Source of the DNA: Chloroflexota bacterium
Lineage (GTDB): Bacteria; Chloroflexota; Anaerolineae; JAAYZQ01
Assembly (NCBI GenBank): GCA_018606645.1
Contig: JAGVRI010000005.1
Coordinates: 179,714-243,713, forward strand
Direction of reading: 5' to 3'
DNA: 64,000 nt
Below, piece by piece: positions 8,691-17,586 of the stretch. Position numbers and translations under genes: made by a program. How positions within the stretch are numbered: position 1 is the first letter of the stretch; every line of letters starts with the position of its first letter. A model generated the notes under the pieces. It did not search any database. It was not told where the DNA came from and saw only the letters and a program-made list of their open reading frames with translations.

Positions 8691-9728
8691 TTGAGGGGTA
8701 TGTTCGGTCCGTTTAGCGCGGGGGATAGCCTGCGTGTCTATCGCTTGCAGCGCCATGGGACGTTGCTGGATCTGCCCCGGGGGATGACGCGGCCGCAGTC
8801 GCCTCTCCGGGAGGCGTGGTTGGCGTTCCTGAGTCAGCAGGCCATGGGACGGCCGACCTATGTCCTCTATGATCCCGAGGATGGCGAGGCGTTCATCCAG
8901 GTGCGCTACCGTCCTCACCAGGCGGTGGCCGACGTGGCGTATCTGGCGCCATCGCTGGATGGAGGGAAGCAGGTGGCGAACGCCTGGCTTCGCCTGCTCG
9001 ACGGGGTCTGTCTGGAAGCGGCCGGACAGGGGATCGAACGGATCTTTGCCAGTGTGCCCGAGTCTGGCGCTGAGGTCGAGGTGTTCTGTCAGGCGGGGTT
9101 CACCCCGTATGCGCGGGAGGAGATATTATGGATGCTGATGGCCCGGATGGAGCCACGCTCGGCAGAGTTGTTGGATCTTCGGCCACAGCGTCCCGAAGAT
9201 TGGCCGGCGCTGCAAAAGCTGTGTGTGGCCATTACCCCGCAGCGGGTGCGCCAGGCAGAGGGGGGCATTGTGCTGGCCCTGGATCGGGAGAGGGATTGCC
9301 GCCGTTTTGTCCTGACCGGGGGGAGCGATCATGAGGTGGCTGCGTTGGTGTCACTGTGCTGCGGGCCGGTGGCCCACTGGCTCCGCGTGTTGGTCCATCC
9401 TGAGGCGGAGCAGATGACCGGTAGCGACCCGACGGATTTGGTCGAGGGACTGGTTCGCCGGGCGCTGGCGGAAGCCGATCTGGATGGGAACAAGAGAGTC
9501 TATTGCAACGTCCGACAATACGAAGCGTTTGTCCGACAAGGATTGGAACGGGTTGGATTTGAGCTGTACGCGACCCGCACCCTGCTGGTCAGGCACACCC
9601 TGGCTTGGGCCAAGACCCCGGTCCAGGAGTTGGTGCCGGCGCTGAAGGGAGGCCCCGAACCGGTGCCGCCGGCGTATCGGATCGGCGGCGAGCGAGGACC
9701 AGCCCGACTGACAGGTGGCGGGTCATAA
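8691..9728 (+). CDS. Conserved hypothetical protein, GNAT-acetyltransferase-like
   Basis: A 345-residue soluble protein read from TTG at 8691; an in-frame ATG at 8700 is an equally good start. Neither has an ideally spaced SD. The middle (FIQVRYRPHQAVADVAYLAP, then GIERIFASVPESGAEVEVFCQAGFTPYAREE) resembles the strand-helix-strand of GNAT acetyltransferases, including the F-x-x-AGF motif near the C-terminal end of that fold. A second half (residues about 165-320) repeats a similar pattern, ending in a VGFELYATR strand, so a tandem GNAT-like arrangement is possible. I cannot name a substrate. It precedes the R3H/AAA gene in the same direction and may be co-transcribed with it. Confidence 0.65.
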   Translation: MRGMFGPFSAGDSLRVYRLQRHGTLLDLPRGMTRPQSPLREAWLAFLSQQAMGRPTYVLYDPEDGEAFIQVRYRPHQAVADVAYLAPSLDGGKQVANAWLRLLDGVCLEAAGQGIERIFASVPESGAEVEVFCQAGFTPYAREEILWMLMARMEPRSAELLDLRPQRPEDWPALQKLCVAITPQRVRQAEGGIVLALDRERDCRRFVLTGGSDHEVAALVSLCCGPVAHWLRVLVHPEAEQMTGSDPTDLVEGLVRRALAEADLDGNKRVYCNVRQYEAFVRQGLERVGFELYATRTLLVRHTLAWAKTPVQELVPALKGGPEPVPPAYRIGGERGPARLTGGGS

Positions 9729-9763
9729 CAATCACGACTACGAAGGATAGTTGAGGAATTGGG

Positions 9764-11302
9764 GTGTCGATGCAAAAGAATATCACGGATGATCTGGAAG
9801 CTTTGCTCGCGGTGGTGCCTCCTTCGATCCGGGAGGCGATCCATCGAGAAAATCATGGAGACGATCTGCTGGAGATTGTGTTGGACCTGGGGCGACAGCC
9901 CGAAGCGAGATTTCTGAACCGAGAGGTGACGCTCCGAGAGGCAGAGACGACGCGCGAAGATATCGAGTATGTAGTCAGCCGGGTCAGTGAGTTTACCACC
10001 GACAACCGGGCCGGGATCGAGCGGACTCTGCACCGCATTTCGTGCATCCGCAACCGGTCCGGCGACATTGTCGGTCTGACCCTGCGGGTAGGCCGGGCGG
10101 TCTATGGGACGGTGGATATCGTCCGCGATCTGCTCGAATCGGGCAAGAGCATTCTCTTGTTGGGCAAGCCCGGCGTAGGCAAGACAACCTTACTGCGGGA
10201 GGCGGCGCGTGTCCTGGCCGAGAAGAAGCGGGTCGTGGTGGTGGATACCTCCAACGAGATCGGCGGCGATGGCGACATCCCCCACCCGGCGATCGGGCGG
10301 GCACGGCGGATGCAGGTGTCCCGGCCTGAATTCCAGCACGAAGTGATGATCGAGGCAGTGGAGAACCACATGCCGGAAGTGATCATCATTGACGAAATCG
10401 GGCGGGAACTGGAGGCGGCGGCGGCGCGGACCATCGCCGAGCGGGGCGTCCAGTTGGTCGGAACGGCCCACGGCAACACGCTGGATAACCTGCTGCAGAA
10501 CCCTACGCTGTGTGACCTGGTGGGCGGCATCCAGGCGGTGACCTTGAGCGATGAGGAGGCGCGCCGGCGAGGGACACAAAAGACGGTGCTGGAGCGGAAA
10601 GCCCCGCCTACCTTTGACGTGGTGATCGAGATCAAGGATTGGCAACACCTGGCCGTTCACCACGATGTCGCCGCCTCGGTGGATGCGCTGCTGCGCGGAC
10701 GAAGCCATCCGCCGGAGGTTCGCTACCGCGATGAGACGGGCCAGGTGCGCATCGAGCGGGCGGCCCCTGCGCCGCGATGGCCGACCGAAGAGGGAGAGCC
10801 GCGCCCGGAACCGCCGCCGACCCCGCAGCCGCCGCGGGCGCTCCGCATCTATGCCTACGGGGTGGGCAAGAACCGCCTGAGACAGGCCGCCCTGAACCTG
10901 CATCTGCCCATTGATCTGGTCGAAGAGTTACGCCGGGCCGATGTCGTGCTGACCCTCAAGAACTATTACCGGCGACGGCCTCAACCGATCAGCGAGGCGG
11001 AGCGTAGCGGGGTGCCCATCCATGTGCTGCGGTCCAACACGGTCAGTCAAATGGAGGTCTTTTTGGCCGATGCCTTTGGCCTGGATGTGGCCGAAATGGA
11101 CCCGCTGACCATCGCCTTACGGGAAACCCAGGAGGCGATCAATCAAGTCCTCTCCGGGCAGAAGGTGGTGGACCTCTCGCCGAGGAATGCGTACATTCGT
11201 CGGCTGCAACATGAGATGGCCCGCCAGGCCAACCTGGTGTCCCATAGCTACGGGAAGGATCCGCGTCGCCACGTCCGCATTTTTGCCGAACCCCGGCAAT
11301 AG
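9764..11302 (+). CDS. R3H-domain AAA ATPase (Ycf45 / SpoIIIAA-like)
   Basis: A 512-residue protein. Residues about 1-110 are an N-terminal domain. An ATPase domain like that of sporulation protein SpoIIIAA follows, with Walker [12 protein letters not shown] near 132, Walker [10 protein letters not shown] near 205, and the [12 protein letters not shown] sensor segment. The C-terminal part (about 350-512) carries a region with [13 protein letters not shown] and PIHVLRSNT typical of the R3H-containing relatives found in cyanobacteria, plastids (Ycf45) and other bacteria. It probably binds nucleic acid in an ATP-dependent way; no precise role is known. GTG at 9764 is chosen because GAGGA lies 6 nt upstream; ATG 9770 is the alternative. 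It lacks any sporulation context. Confidence 0.85.
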   Translation: MSMQKNITDDLEALLAVVPPSIREAIHRENHGDDLLEIVLDLGRQPEARFLNREVTLREAETTREDIEYVVSRVSEFTTDNRAGIERTLHRISCIRNRSGDIVGLTLRVGRAVYGTVDIVRDLLESGKSILLLGKPGVGKTTLLREAARVLAEKKRVVVVDTSNEIGGDGDIPHPAIGRARRMQVSRPEFQHEVMIEAVENHMPEVIIIDEIGRELEAAAARTIAERGVQLVGTAHGNTLDNLLQNPTLCDLVGGIQAVTLSDEEARRRGTQKTVLERKAPPTFDVVIEIKDWQHLAVHHDVAASVDALLRGRSHPPEVRYRDETGQVRIERAAPAPRWPTEEGEPRPEPPPTPQPPRALRIYAYGVGKNRLRQAALNLHLPIDLVEELRRADVVLTLKNYYRRRPQPISEAERSGVPIHVLRSNTVSQMEVFLADAFGLDVAEMDPLTIALRETQEAINQVLSGQKVVDLSPRNAYIRRLQHEMARQANLVSHSYGKDPRRHVRIFAEPRQ

Positions 11303-11330
11303 CGGAAACGAAGATCGGGCGGTTAGGAAG

Positions 11331-11356
11331 GTAGTGCGAGATGAATCTCGCATTAC
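11331..11356. other. Imperfect 11-bp hairpin between the R3H/AAA and SCP2 genes
   Basis: TGCGAGA (11335-11341), a TGAA loop and TCTCGCA (11346-11352) form a perfect 7-bp stem. It extends to 11 bp by GTAG pairing with TTAC (one G-U). No T-run follows, so it is more likely an operator or processing site than an intrinsic terminator. Confidence 0.5.
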
Positions 11357-11495
11357 GGGGTTCAGGGAATTGCCATGCCCGGCTGTGCGCCGCGAGGGTC
11401 AAAATGGCCCAAGAGCCAGGTGTCCCCCATGGGGATGTGTTCCGTCGGCCTGATCATATCGAAAACTACTGAGCTGTTCAGGACAAGGAGGATAC

Positions 11496-11906
11496 ATGGC
11501 GTACCGATTTCCATCCGATGAATGGATCAAGGCGATGGCGGAGGAGGTGAACCGGAGCGAGGCCTACCGCAAAGCGGCCGCCAACTGGGAGGGCGATTTC
11601 TACTTTATCTGCGAACCCGGCCCGGGAGTCCCGGAGCCGGTGATCCTGTATATGGACCTGTGGCACGGAGAGGCCCGGTCCGCCGGCGCAGTGGCCCAGG
11701 AAAGTGACAAGAACCCGGAGTTTATCATTCGCGCGCCGATCGGCACCTGGCGCCGGGTGATCGAGAAGAAACTCGACCCGATCCAGGGGATGGTCACCGG
11801 GCAATTGAAACTCAAGGGGACGATGAGCAAGATCATGCGCTACCCCAAGGCGGCGGCCGAGCTGGTCAACTGCGCGACGAAGGTGCCGACCGAGTTTCCG
11901 GGTTAA
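11496..11906 (+). CDS. SCP2 sterol-binding domain protein
   Basis: A 136-residue single-domain protein of the SCP2 lipid-binding fold. It has an N-terminal helix (DEWIKAMAEEVNRSEAYRKAA), a five-stranded sheet region, the PEFIIRAPIGTW strand and the central KKLDPIQGMVTGQLKLKGTMSKIMRY segment that is the family signature. SCP2 domains bind fatty-acyl or other lipid ligands in a hydrophobic tunnel. In Chloroflexota such stand-alone proteins are common but uncharacterised. A strong SD (AAGGAGG) precedes the ATG. The alpha/beta hydrolase gene follows 76 bp downstream on the same strand, so the two may act on a common lipid or ester substrate; that link is inference only. Confidence 0.8.
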   Translation: MAYRFPSDEWIKAMAEEVNRSEAYRKAAANWEGDFYFICEPGPGVPEPVILYMDLWHGEARSAGAVAQESDKNPEFIIRAPIGTWRRVIEKKLDPIQGMVTGQLKLKGTMSKIMRYPKAAAELVNCATKVPTEFPG

Positions 11907-11982
11907 TCGGCGCACGGATCGGGCTAGAGCCTCCCGGATCCAGTCGTTGAGTCGGGCCGGGAAGGCGAAGCGGAGGGTGGCG

Positions 11983-12750
11983 ATGCCGTTTGCAAGAGTG
12001 GGCGAAGGACCGGCTTATTATGTGCATCGGCGGCCGGTGGCTCAAGGGCGGCCGCCGGTGGTCTTTATCCACGGGGCAGGCGGCAGCCATCAGCACTGGT
12101 TGTATCAGGTCCGCGACCTCCCCCATGCGCCGACCTATGCCCTGGATTTGCCAGGCCACGGTCGGTCGGAAGGACCGGGGCGGGATGCTATCGGCGCGTA
12201 TGGCGACTGGCTGATCTCGTTTCTCGATGCGGTGGGGGTGGACCGCGCCGTCCTGGTGGGACACTCGATGGGGGGCGCTATTACGTTGGATGTGGCGCTA
12301 CGGTTCCCGTGGCGGGTGGCCGGACTGGGGCTGGTGGGGACCGGTGCGCGGTTGCGGGTGGCGCCGGCTATTCTGGAAGGGATCCGGCAGGATTTTGACG
12401 GAGCGGTGGACCTCATCTGCCGCTGGGCCTTTGGGCCCCAGGCTCCTGCGGAGATGGTCCGTCAGGGCCGTCGTCAGATGAGCCAGACGCCGGCCGAGGT
12501 GTTGTACGGCGATTTCATCGCCTGCGACCGGTTCGACGTCATGGATCGGTTGGGAGAGATTACCGCCCCGGCGGTGGTGGTGGCCGGGACCCAGGACATC
12601 CTGACACCGCCCAAGTATGCCACCTATTTGCGCGATCACCTGCTGCGGGCGACCTTGCACCTGATCGACGGCGCCGGCCACATGGTGATGCTCGAGAACC
12701 CAGCGGCAGTCGTCCAGGCGCTAGTCTCCTTCCTGACCGAGGTCGTCTGA
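11983..12750 (+). CDS. Alpha/beta hydrolase
   Basis: A 255-residue alpha/beta hydrolase. The oxyanion segment is FIHGAGGSHQHW, the nucleophile elbow GHSMGG near residue 93, the acid Asp in GTQDILTPP near 205 and the His in DGAGHMVMLENP near 231, so the catalytic triad is complete. ATG 11983 is chosen because GGAGG lies 6 nt upstream; a longer reading from TTG 11947 has no SD. A lid of helices lies between residues 120 and 190. The substrate is unknown (esterase, lactonase or C-C hydrolase are all possible). The 3' end overlaps the convergent rdgB gene by 30 bp. Confidence 0.88.
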   Translation: MPFARVGEGPAYYVHRRPVAQGRPPVVFIHGAGGSHQHWLYQVRDLPHAPTYALDLPGHGRSEGPGRDAIGAYGDWLISFLDAVGVDRAVLVGHSMGGAITLDVALRFPWRVAGLGLVGTGARLRVAPAILEGIRQDFDGAVDLICRWAFGPQAPAEMVRQGRRQMSQTPAEVLYGDFIACDRFDVMDRLGEITAPAVVVAGTQDILTPPKYATYLRDHLLRATLHLIDGAGHMVMLENPAAVVQALVSFLTEVV

Positions 12751-13362
12751 AACGCGCCTGGTTTCGGTCAGGACCTGGATGAGGGTGGGCCAGAGCGCCT
12801 GGACGGCCCGGGCGCGGTGGCTGATCTGGTTTTTCCGGCTGGGAGGCAACTCGGCCATGGTCTGCCCTCCTGTGCCGTGGACGATAAAGACAGGGTCGTA
12901 GCCGAACCCGTACTGCCCCCGTGGTGCAAAACCGATCTCCCCTTCGCACACCCCACTGGCGGTGTGGACTGTGCCGTCGGGTTGGGCCAAAGCTACTACA
13001 CATCGGAAACGCGCAGAACGCTGGCCCGGCGGGACATTCTCCAGAGCCGACAGGAGCTTCTGGTACCGGTCCGCATCGTTCTTCAGGGGGCCGGCATATC
13101 GCGCTGAACGCACTCCCGGAGCGCCACCCAGGGCATCGACCTCCAGCCCGGAATCGTCGGCCAGGGTCAGCAGACCGGAGGCGCGGGCGTAGGCCAGCGC
13201 TTTGATCCGGGCGTTTTCCTCAAAAGTGTGGCCTGATTCCTCTACCTCCAACTTCATGCCGAGCTGGGCTGGATAGAGGATTTCGACCGGCAGGCCGGCC
13301 AGCAGTTCCTGGTACTCCCGCATTTTGCCTGGGTTGTTGGTGGCGACCAACAACTGGATCAT
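12721..13362 (-). CDS. rdgB: XTP/dITP pyrophosphatase (non-canonical purine NTPase)
   Basis: A 213-residue Ham1/RdgB-family enzyme that hydrolyses dITP, dXTP and ITP to monophosphates, keeping deaminated purines out of DNA. It shows the N-terminal ATNNPGKMREY motif, TFEENARIKA, ADDSGLEVDALGGAPGVRSARYAG, and FGYDPVF near residue 165, followed by MAELPPSRKNQISHRARA. All hallmarks are intact and length is normal. It is transcribed from its own promoter at 13396-13424. Its last 30 bases overlap the end of the convergent hydrolase gene. Confidence 0.95.
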   Translation of the reverse strand: MIQLLVATNNPGKMREYQELLAGLPVEILYPAQLGMKLEVEESGHTFEENARIKALAYARASGLLTLADDSGLEVDALGGAPGVRSARYAGPLKNDADRYQKLLSALENVPPGQRSARFRCVVALAQPDGTVHTASGVCEGEIGFAPRGQYGFGYDPVFIVHGTGGQTMAELPPSRKNQISHRARAVQALWPTLIQVLTETRRVSDDLGQEGD

Positions 13363-13395
13363 CGTACGCTCTCGTTTCAGGTTGGAAACGGGGTC

Positions 13396-13424
13396 ACTAT
13401 ATCATGGATGGTCGGCGAGGGCAA
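13396..13424 (-). promoter_or_regulatory. Promoter of rdgB
   Basis: Minus strand TTGCCC (13419-13424), 17-bp spacer, TATAGT (13396-13401). Leader about 27 nt to the ATG at 13362. Confidence 0.65.
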
Positions 13425-13468
13425 GCCCGGTGCCTGGCTGAGTGTGCGCTTCCGCCATCCGTATAGAT

Positions 13469-13498
13469 TTGCGGTCCTTCCACGGCCTGGGGTACAAT
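13469..13498 (+). promoter_or_regulatory. Promoter of the DUF4446-like gene
   Basis: TTGCGG (13469-13474), 18-bp spacer, TACAAT (13493-13498). The predicted start near 13505 rules out the upstream in-frame ATG at 13442 and supports ATG 13529. Confidence 0.6.
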
Positions 13499-13528
13499 AC
13501 GGCCAGTCTTGATGGGAGGCATGAGCGG

Positions 13529-14035
13529 ATGGGGGGATTCGATTTTGGAGAGGGTCTGGCTCTAGCGGCGCTGGTATTGGCGGTGTTGGCCTGGGGCGGG
13601 CTGGTGGGGCTGTGGCTACACCAGCGCCGGTTCCGACGCCTGGTCTCGCAGCTCCTGACCGGCGTTTCTGGCGAGAACCTGGAAGCGATGTTGAACGAGC
13701 ACGCTGCTCTGATGCGCGTGACACTGGATCAGACCGCAAAGGTAGCTCAGCGAGTGGAGCGCCTGGAAACCGAGGCTCCTATGAATCTGAGGAACCTAGG
13801 GGTCGTTCGCTTCAATCCGTTCCACGACACCGGCGGCGATCAGAGCTTTGCCATTGCCCTCGCCAACGATCGGGGCTACGGCGTGATCCTGTCCAGTCTC
13901 CATGCCCGTGAGGCGACGCGGGTCTATGCCAAACCGCTGCGGGCCTGGAAGTCCGACTATTCGCTCACCGACGAAGAGAGGCAGGCGATTGCGTTGGCTC
14001 AGAAGCCGCCATCGGAGGCGTTCGCCGGGCAGTAG
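13529..14035 (+). CDS. DUF4446 family membrane-anchored protein
   Basis: A 168-residue protein with one N-terminal membrane segment (ALAALVLAVLAWGGLVGLWL). A coiled-coil stretch follows (MLNEHAALMRVTLDQTAKVAQRVERLE), then a compact C-terminal domain containing LGVVRFNPFHDTGGDQSFAIALAND and VILSSLHAREATRVYAKPL. That pattern is characteristic of the DUF4446 family, common in Firmicutes and Chloroflexota and of unknown function. ATG 13529 has GGGAGG 9 nt upstream and sits about 25 nt after the predicted transcription start. It is divergent from rdgB and convergent with the sugar ABC permease gene. Confidence 0.8.
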   Translation: MGGFDFGEGLALAALVLAVLAWGGLVGLWLHQRRFRRLVSQLLTGVSGENLEAMLNEHAALMRVTLDQTAKVAQRVERLETEAPMNLRNLGVVRFNPFHDTGGDQSFAIALANDRGYGVILSSLHAREATRVYAKPLRAWKSDYSLTDEERQAIALAQKPPSEAFAGQ

Positions 14036-14084
14036 ACCCTGCCGGCCCTTCGGAGCCCCCATTCTGCAGGAGGCGGCCCGGGTC

Positions 14085-14912
14085 CTATCCCTTCAGACCG
14101 GTCAGGGCAATTCCGCGGATGAATTGCCGTTGCGCCAGCAAAAAGACCAGGATCACGGGCAGCATCGTCACCAGCGATGCTGCCATCAGGTACCCCCAGC
14201 GCACGTCGTAGCTGCTGCGGAAGAAATTCAGCCCGAGCGATACGGTGTACTTGGATTGGTCGTTCAGGTAGATGAGCGGTCCCAAAAAGTCGTTCCACGC
14301 TGCCTGGAAGCTAAATACGGCCACGGTGGCCATCGCCGGTCGGGAGATGGGGAGGATGATGTGCCACAGGATCTGCATCGTGTTCGCCCCATCCACCCGA
14401 GCGGCATCTTCCAGCTCCGGTGGCAGGGTCAGGAAAAACTGCCGCAGCAAAAAGATGTAGAATGGACTGCCAAAGAAGGCAGGCACGATCAGAGGACGGA
14501 AGGAATTGACCCACCCCAGCGTTTTGAAGCCGATGTAGATCGGGACCATGGTCACCGGGTAGGGCAACATCATCGTCGCCAGCATGATCACGAACAGGGT
14601 GTTCTTGCCGGGCGCCTGCAACCGGGCAAAGGCATAGGCCACGAGGGTGCAGGAGAGCAAATGCCCGGCAATGGTCATCACTGCGATGAACAGGGTATTG
14701 ACCGTGTACCGGCCAAAGGGGACGTAAGTCAGGGCCTCGGGGTAGTTGGACCACTGCACCGGATGGGGCAGCCATCTGGGCGGGAATTCAAAGACCTGGT
14801 AATTCGGCTTGAGGGAGGACGAAATCATCCACAGCAGCGGCAGCAGGAAGAGGATGGCGACCAGGATAGCCAGAGTATAACTGACGGCGAGAGCCAGCCG
14901 TTTCCGCTTCAT
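14085..14912 (-). CDS. Sugar ABC transporter permease (MalG-type)
   Basis: A 275-residue inner-membrane permease of the carbohydrate-uptake CUT1 class with six predicted membrane helices. The cytoplasmic EAA loop that docks to the ATPase is seen as EDAARVDGANTMQILWHIILPISRPA near residues 185-210. The N-terminus (LLPLLWMISSSLKP) is typical of MalG partners. The gene overlaps the preceding MalF-type permease gene by 4 bp, implying translational coupling, and completes an importer with the binding-protein gene at 15938-17359. No ATPase gene is in the window, so a shared MsiK/MalK-type ATPase encoded elsewhere is likely. Confidence 0.92.
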   Translation of the reverse strand: MKRKRLALAVSYTLAILVAILFLLPLLWMISSSLKPNYQVFEFPPRWLPHPVQWSNYPEALTYVPFGRYTVNTLFIAVMTIAGHLLSCTLVAYAFARLQAPGKNTLFVIMLATMMLPYPVTMVPIYIGFKTLGWVNSFRPLIVPAFFGSPFYIFLLRQFFLTLPPELEDAARVDGANTMQILWHIILPISRPAMATVAVFSFQAAWNDFLGPLIYLNDQSKYTVSLGLNFFRSSYDVRWGYLMAASLVTMLPVILVFLLAQRQFIRGIALTGLKG

Positions 14913-15841
14913 CGCAGCCTCCCTTCGTAATAGACCCAGTGCTCGGACGAACGCACGATGAGCAGCGTCAGGATCAGGATGACCAGGAACAGGAACCAGG
15001 CCATGGCGGAGGCATAGCCCATGTTAAAGTACTGGAACGCCTGGCGAAACAGGTAGAGGACGTAAAACAGGGTAGAATCGAGCGGGCCGCCGTCGGTGGC
15101 GACGAACGCGCTGGTAAAGGTCTGGAAGGTGCTGATGATGCTGAGCACCAGGTTGAAAAAGATGGTCGGGGTCAGGAGGGGGAGGGTGATCTTCCAGAAC
15201 GATTGCCAGGCGTTGGCTCCGTCAATGGCCGCTGCCTCATAGAGATGCGCCGGCAGGGTCTGGAGGCTGGCCAGGTAGATGACCATGCTTCGGCCCAAAC
15301 CCCACAGGCTCATCATCAATAGAGCGGACAGCGCCCACCGTGGGTCGACCAGCCAGCGGGGTCCCTGGATGCCCAGGTAGGACAACACCGTGTTTAATAG
15401 ACCGACGTCGGGATGGAGGATCCACATCCACAGCACCACAAAGGCGACGCCCGGCAACACGGAGGGCAGGTAATAGATGGTGCGGAACAGGGCGATGCCC
15501 TTCAGCCGCTGGTTCATCAGCAATGCCAGGATCAGCCCACCGGTCAGTTCCAGCGGCACATAGGCAGCGGTATAGAGGGTAGTCACTTTGAGGGATTGCC
15601 AGAACAGCGGGTCGCGGGTGAACATCTTCTGGTAGTTGGCCAAGCCGACAAACCGGGCCGGGCTGAGCAGGTCCCAACGGGTAAAGCTGATCACCAGCGA
15701 TGCGACCATCGGCCCCAGGGTGAACAACAAGAAACCGGCCAGCCAGGGCGAGATCATGAGGTAGAAGGTGAGTGCCTCACGTCGCGCCAGGCTGAACCGC
15801 CGCCGACGAGAGACAGGCTGAACCGAGGGAAGCTGGCTCAT
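14909..15841 (-). CDS. Sugar ABC transporter permease (MalF-type)
   Basis: A 310-residue CUT1 permease with six membrane helices. A charged cytoplasmic N-terminus precedes LTFYLMISPWLAGFLLFTLG, the usual first helix. The EAA loop reads YEAAAIDGANAWQSFWKITLPLLTP around residues 200-225. It heterodimerises with the MalG-type partner encoded immediately downstream. Ninety-six bases separate it from the binding-protein gene, and a 12-bp perfect hairpin sits in that gap. This arrangement is known from maltose operons to keep binding-protein mRNA more abundant than permease mRNA. Confidence 0.92.
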   Translation of the reverse strand: MSQLPSVQPVSRRRRFSLARREALTFYLMISPWLAGFLLFTLGPMVASLVISFTRWDLLSPARFVGLANYQKMFTRDPLFWQSLKVTTLYTAAYVPLELTGGLILALLMNQRLKGIALFRTIYYLPSVLPGVAFVVLWMWILHPDVGLLNTVLSYLGIQGPRWLVDPRWALSALLMMSLWGLGRSMVIYLASLQTLPAHLYEAAAIDGANAWQSFWKITLPLLTPTIFFNLVLSIISTFQTFTSAFVATDGGPLDSTLFYVLYLFRQAFQYFNMGYASAMAWFLFLVILILTLLIVRSSEHWVYYEGRLR

Positions 15842-15892
15842 TCGACCTCGCTGCGGTTGAGCCGCAGGATCATTAGAAATGGGCAGACCGAA

Positions 15893-15930
15893 CCGGCCTC
15901 ACCCCACCCACTTTGGGAGGGTGAGGCCGG
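15893..15930 (-). promoter_or_regulatory. 12-bp perfect hairpin between binding-protein and permease genes
   Basis: CCGGCCTCACCC (15893-15904) pairs perfectly with GGGTGAGGCCGG (15919-15930) around a 14-nt loop. No T-run follows on either strand. It lies just after the binding-protein stop codon, where a REP-like RNA hairpin would stabilise the upstream message or attenuate read-through. Confidence 0.6.
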
Positions 15931-15937
15931 AGCACAC

Positions 15938-17359
15938 CTATTGCGATAGTTTTTCGTCCAGCGCCGTCTGCGCTTCCTGGGCAGCCTTTTGCATGACTGT
16001 GGTCACATCCGCAGCGGGATCGATCAGGACCGTCTCCAGCGCCTTGCGCAGCGCCGGGTCTACCGCCTCGTTCCAGAAGGGAGTAAAGACGTAAGCACGC
16101 GGGGCGAGGTGGTTCAGTTCACTGATCCAGACCCCTTCGATCGGGTCGGTAGTCAGACCGGCCTTCTCCGCCACCGAAGCGACGGGCGGGATGGCCCAAT
16201 CTTTCCACACCTCCGATCCTTCCGGCCCGACATAGTATTTCAAGAAGCGCCAGGCCGCTTCCGGGTTCTTGCTGGTGCTGGAGATGCCAAAGCCGCCCCA
16301 GAAGAGGATGTTGGCCCGCACTTTGCCGACTGGTACGCCGACCACACCCAGGTCAATGTTGGGGTTCTTTTTGTAGCCGGCCTGGGGCCAGCGGCCAAAG
16401 AGACGCATGGCTGCCTTGCCATTCTCGAACTCGGCGTTGCCGCCCGCCCACAGGCTGAAATCGGCCGGCGGTGGAGCGACTTTGTACTTGTTGTACAGGT
16501 CGGCAAAGAACTGAACCGCCGAGATCGTCTCGGGCGAATCCATGAACCCAACCACCTTGGTGCCATCTTCGCTGATCAGGCGCCCGCCGGCCGCCGCTAC
16601 CCAATACTCAAAGCCGGTGGTCCAGTTGGCGGTCAGTTGGATGCCCCACAGGTCGGTCTTGCCGTCGCCATCCAGGTCCTTGGTGAGCGCCTGGGCCGTC
16701 TTCAGCAGATCATCCCAGGTCCAGCCGTCCTGCGGATAGGCGACGTTGTATTGGTCAAAGATCTTTTTGTTGTAATAGACTCCCAGGGGGGTAAAGTCTT
16801 TGGGCAACAGCCATTGCTTGCCTTCCCAGCGGCCCGGGTCCAGAACCCCCGGCAGGTAGATGCTGGTGTCGAGCGGGTAATTGCCGGTGATGAAATCGTC
16901 CAGGGGTACGAACGCCCCCTTGCCGACGAACATCGGGACGGCGTCATCCCCGATCTGCATGATGTCCGGCGCGTTGGCCGCTGCGATCTGGGTCAGCAGG
17001 CGGGTGTAATAGTCCCGTCCGGCCACCGCCTCAAGCTGCACCAGGATGTCGGGATTGGCATCCTCAAAGTTGCCGATGATCTGTTGATGGGGATTCAGCC
17101 CTTCGCCGCTGTCGCCGGTGCCAACGCGCAGGATCGTCTTGGCCCCCTCGGCCGGCGGTTGAGTCGGCTCGGGTGTGGCGGTAACGACTTTTTCCACCTC
17201 GACGACCGTGGTTGGGCCGGGGACCACGACCGTCTGCTCGACCGTCTTTTCGACGACCTGAGTCACCACCTCTTTCACGATCTGAGGGGTGGGGGTTGGT
17301 CCACAAGCGGCGAGCAGCAGAGCGATCAGCAAGATAGACAGTGGATAGAAGCGTTTCAT
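15938..17359 (-). CDS. Sugar ABC transporter substrate-binding lipoprotein
   Basis: A 473-residue extracellular solute-binding protein, family 1. The N-terminus MKRFYPLSILLIALLLAACG has a lipobox (LAAC) with the modified Cys at residue 19. A Val/Thr/Pro linker (TPTPQIVKEVVTQVVEKTVEQ) tethers the binding lobes, a layout common in Chloroflexota lipoproteins. The C-terminal lobe contains the family segment GKAAMRLFGRWPQAGYK near residue 320. ATG 17359 is used because AGGAGG lies 6 nt upstream and a strong promoter ends about 90 bases before it. A longer reading frame starting upstream would begin inside the promoter. The substrate is probably an oligosaccharide, not determinable here. Confidence 0.92.
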   Translation of the reverse strand: MKRFYPLSILLIALLLAACGPTPTPQIVKEVVTQVVEKTVEQTVVVPGPTTVVEVEKVVTATPEPTQPPAEGAKTILRVGTGDSGEGLNPHQQIIGNFEDANPDILVQLEAVAGRDYYTRLLTQIAAANAPDIMQIGDDAVPMFVGKGAFVPLDDFITGNYPLDTSIYLPGVLDPGRWEGKQWLLPKDFTPLGVYYNKKIFDQYNVAYPQDGWTWDDLLKTAQALTKDLDGDGKTDLWGIQLTANWTTGFEYWVAAAGGRLISEDGTKVVGFMDSPETISAVQFFADLYNKYKVAPPPADFSLWAGGNAEFENGKAAMRLFGRWPQAGYKKNPNIDLGVVGVPVGKVRANILFWGGFGISSTSKNPEAAWRFLKYYVGPEGSEVWKDWAIPPVASVAEKAGLTTDPIEGVWISELNHLAPRAYVFTPFWNEAVDPALRKALETVLIDPAADVTTVMQKAAQEAQTALDEKLSQ

Positions 17360-17447
17360 CGTATCCTCCTTCGTTTGGTATAGGTGGCTCTTGCGCTGCG
17401 GAGCATAGGGCGCAGTCCCAAACCACCGGATGATTAAGATTATTATC

Positions 17448-17476
17448 AATATAGCATGTAAGCATGGATTTGTCAA
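17448..17476 (-). promoter_or_regulatory. Promoter of the sugar ABC operon
   Basis: Minus strand consensus TTGACA (17471-17476), a 17-bp spacer and TATATT (17448-17453). The leader to the ATG at 17359 is about 80 nt. Confidence 0.75.
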
Positions 17477-17517
17477 CTTGAGTGGGGCAGCCCATGAGAT
17501 CCTCAGTTGACAAATCC
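17466..17517. repeat. Inverted repeat joining two divergent -35 elements
   Basis: GGATTTGTCAA (17466-17476) and TTGACAAATCC (17507-17517) are perfect 11-bp inverted repeats that contain the -35 hexamers of the divergent sugar-ABC and bactofilin promoters. The symmetry extends inwards to about 16 bp with a one-base slip. It could be an operator bound by one regulator of both promoters. Confidence 0.6.
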
Positions 17518-17535
17518 GCGTGGGGATGCTATAGT
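17507..17535 (+). promoter_or_regulatory. Promoter of the bactofilin gene
   Basis: TTGACA (17507-17512), 17-bp spacer, TATAGT (17530-17535). Predicted start near 17542. Confidence 0.75.
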
Positions 17536-17586
17536 ATGGCCGCCAATGTGTCGATAGAACCGAATCTCACTGCAAAGGAGTGGCTG

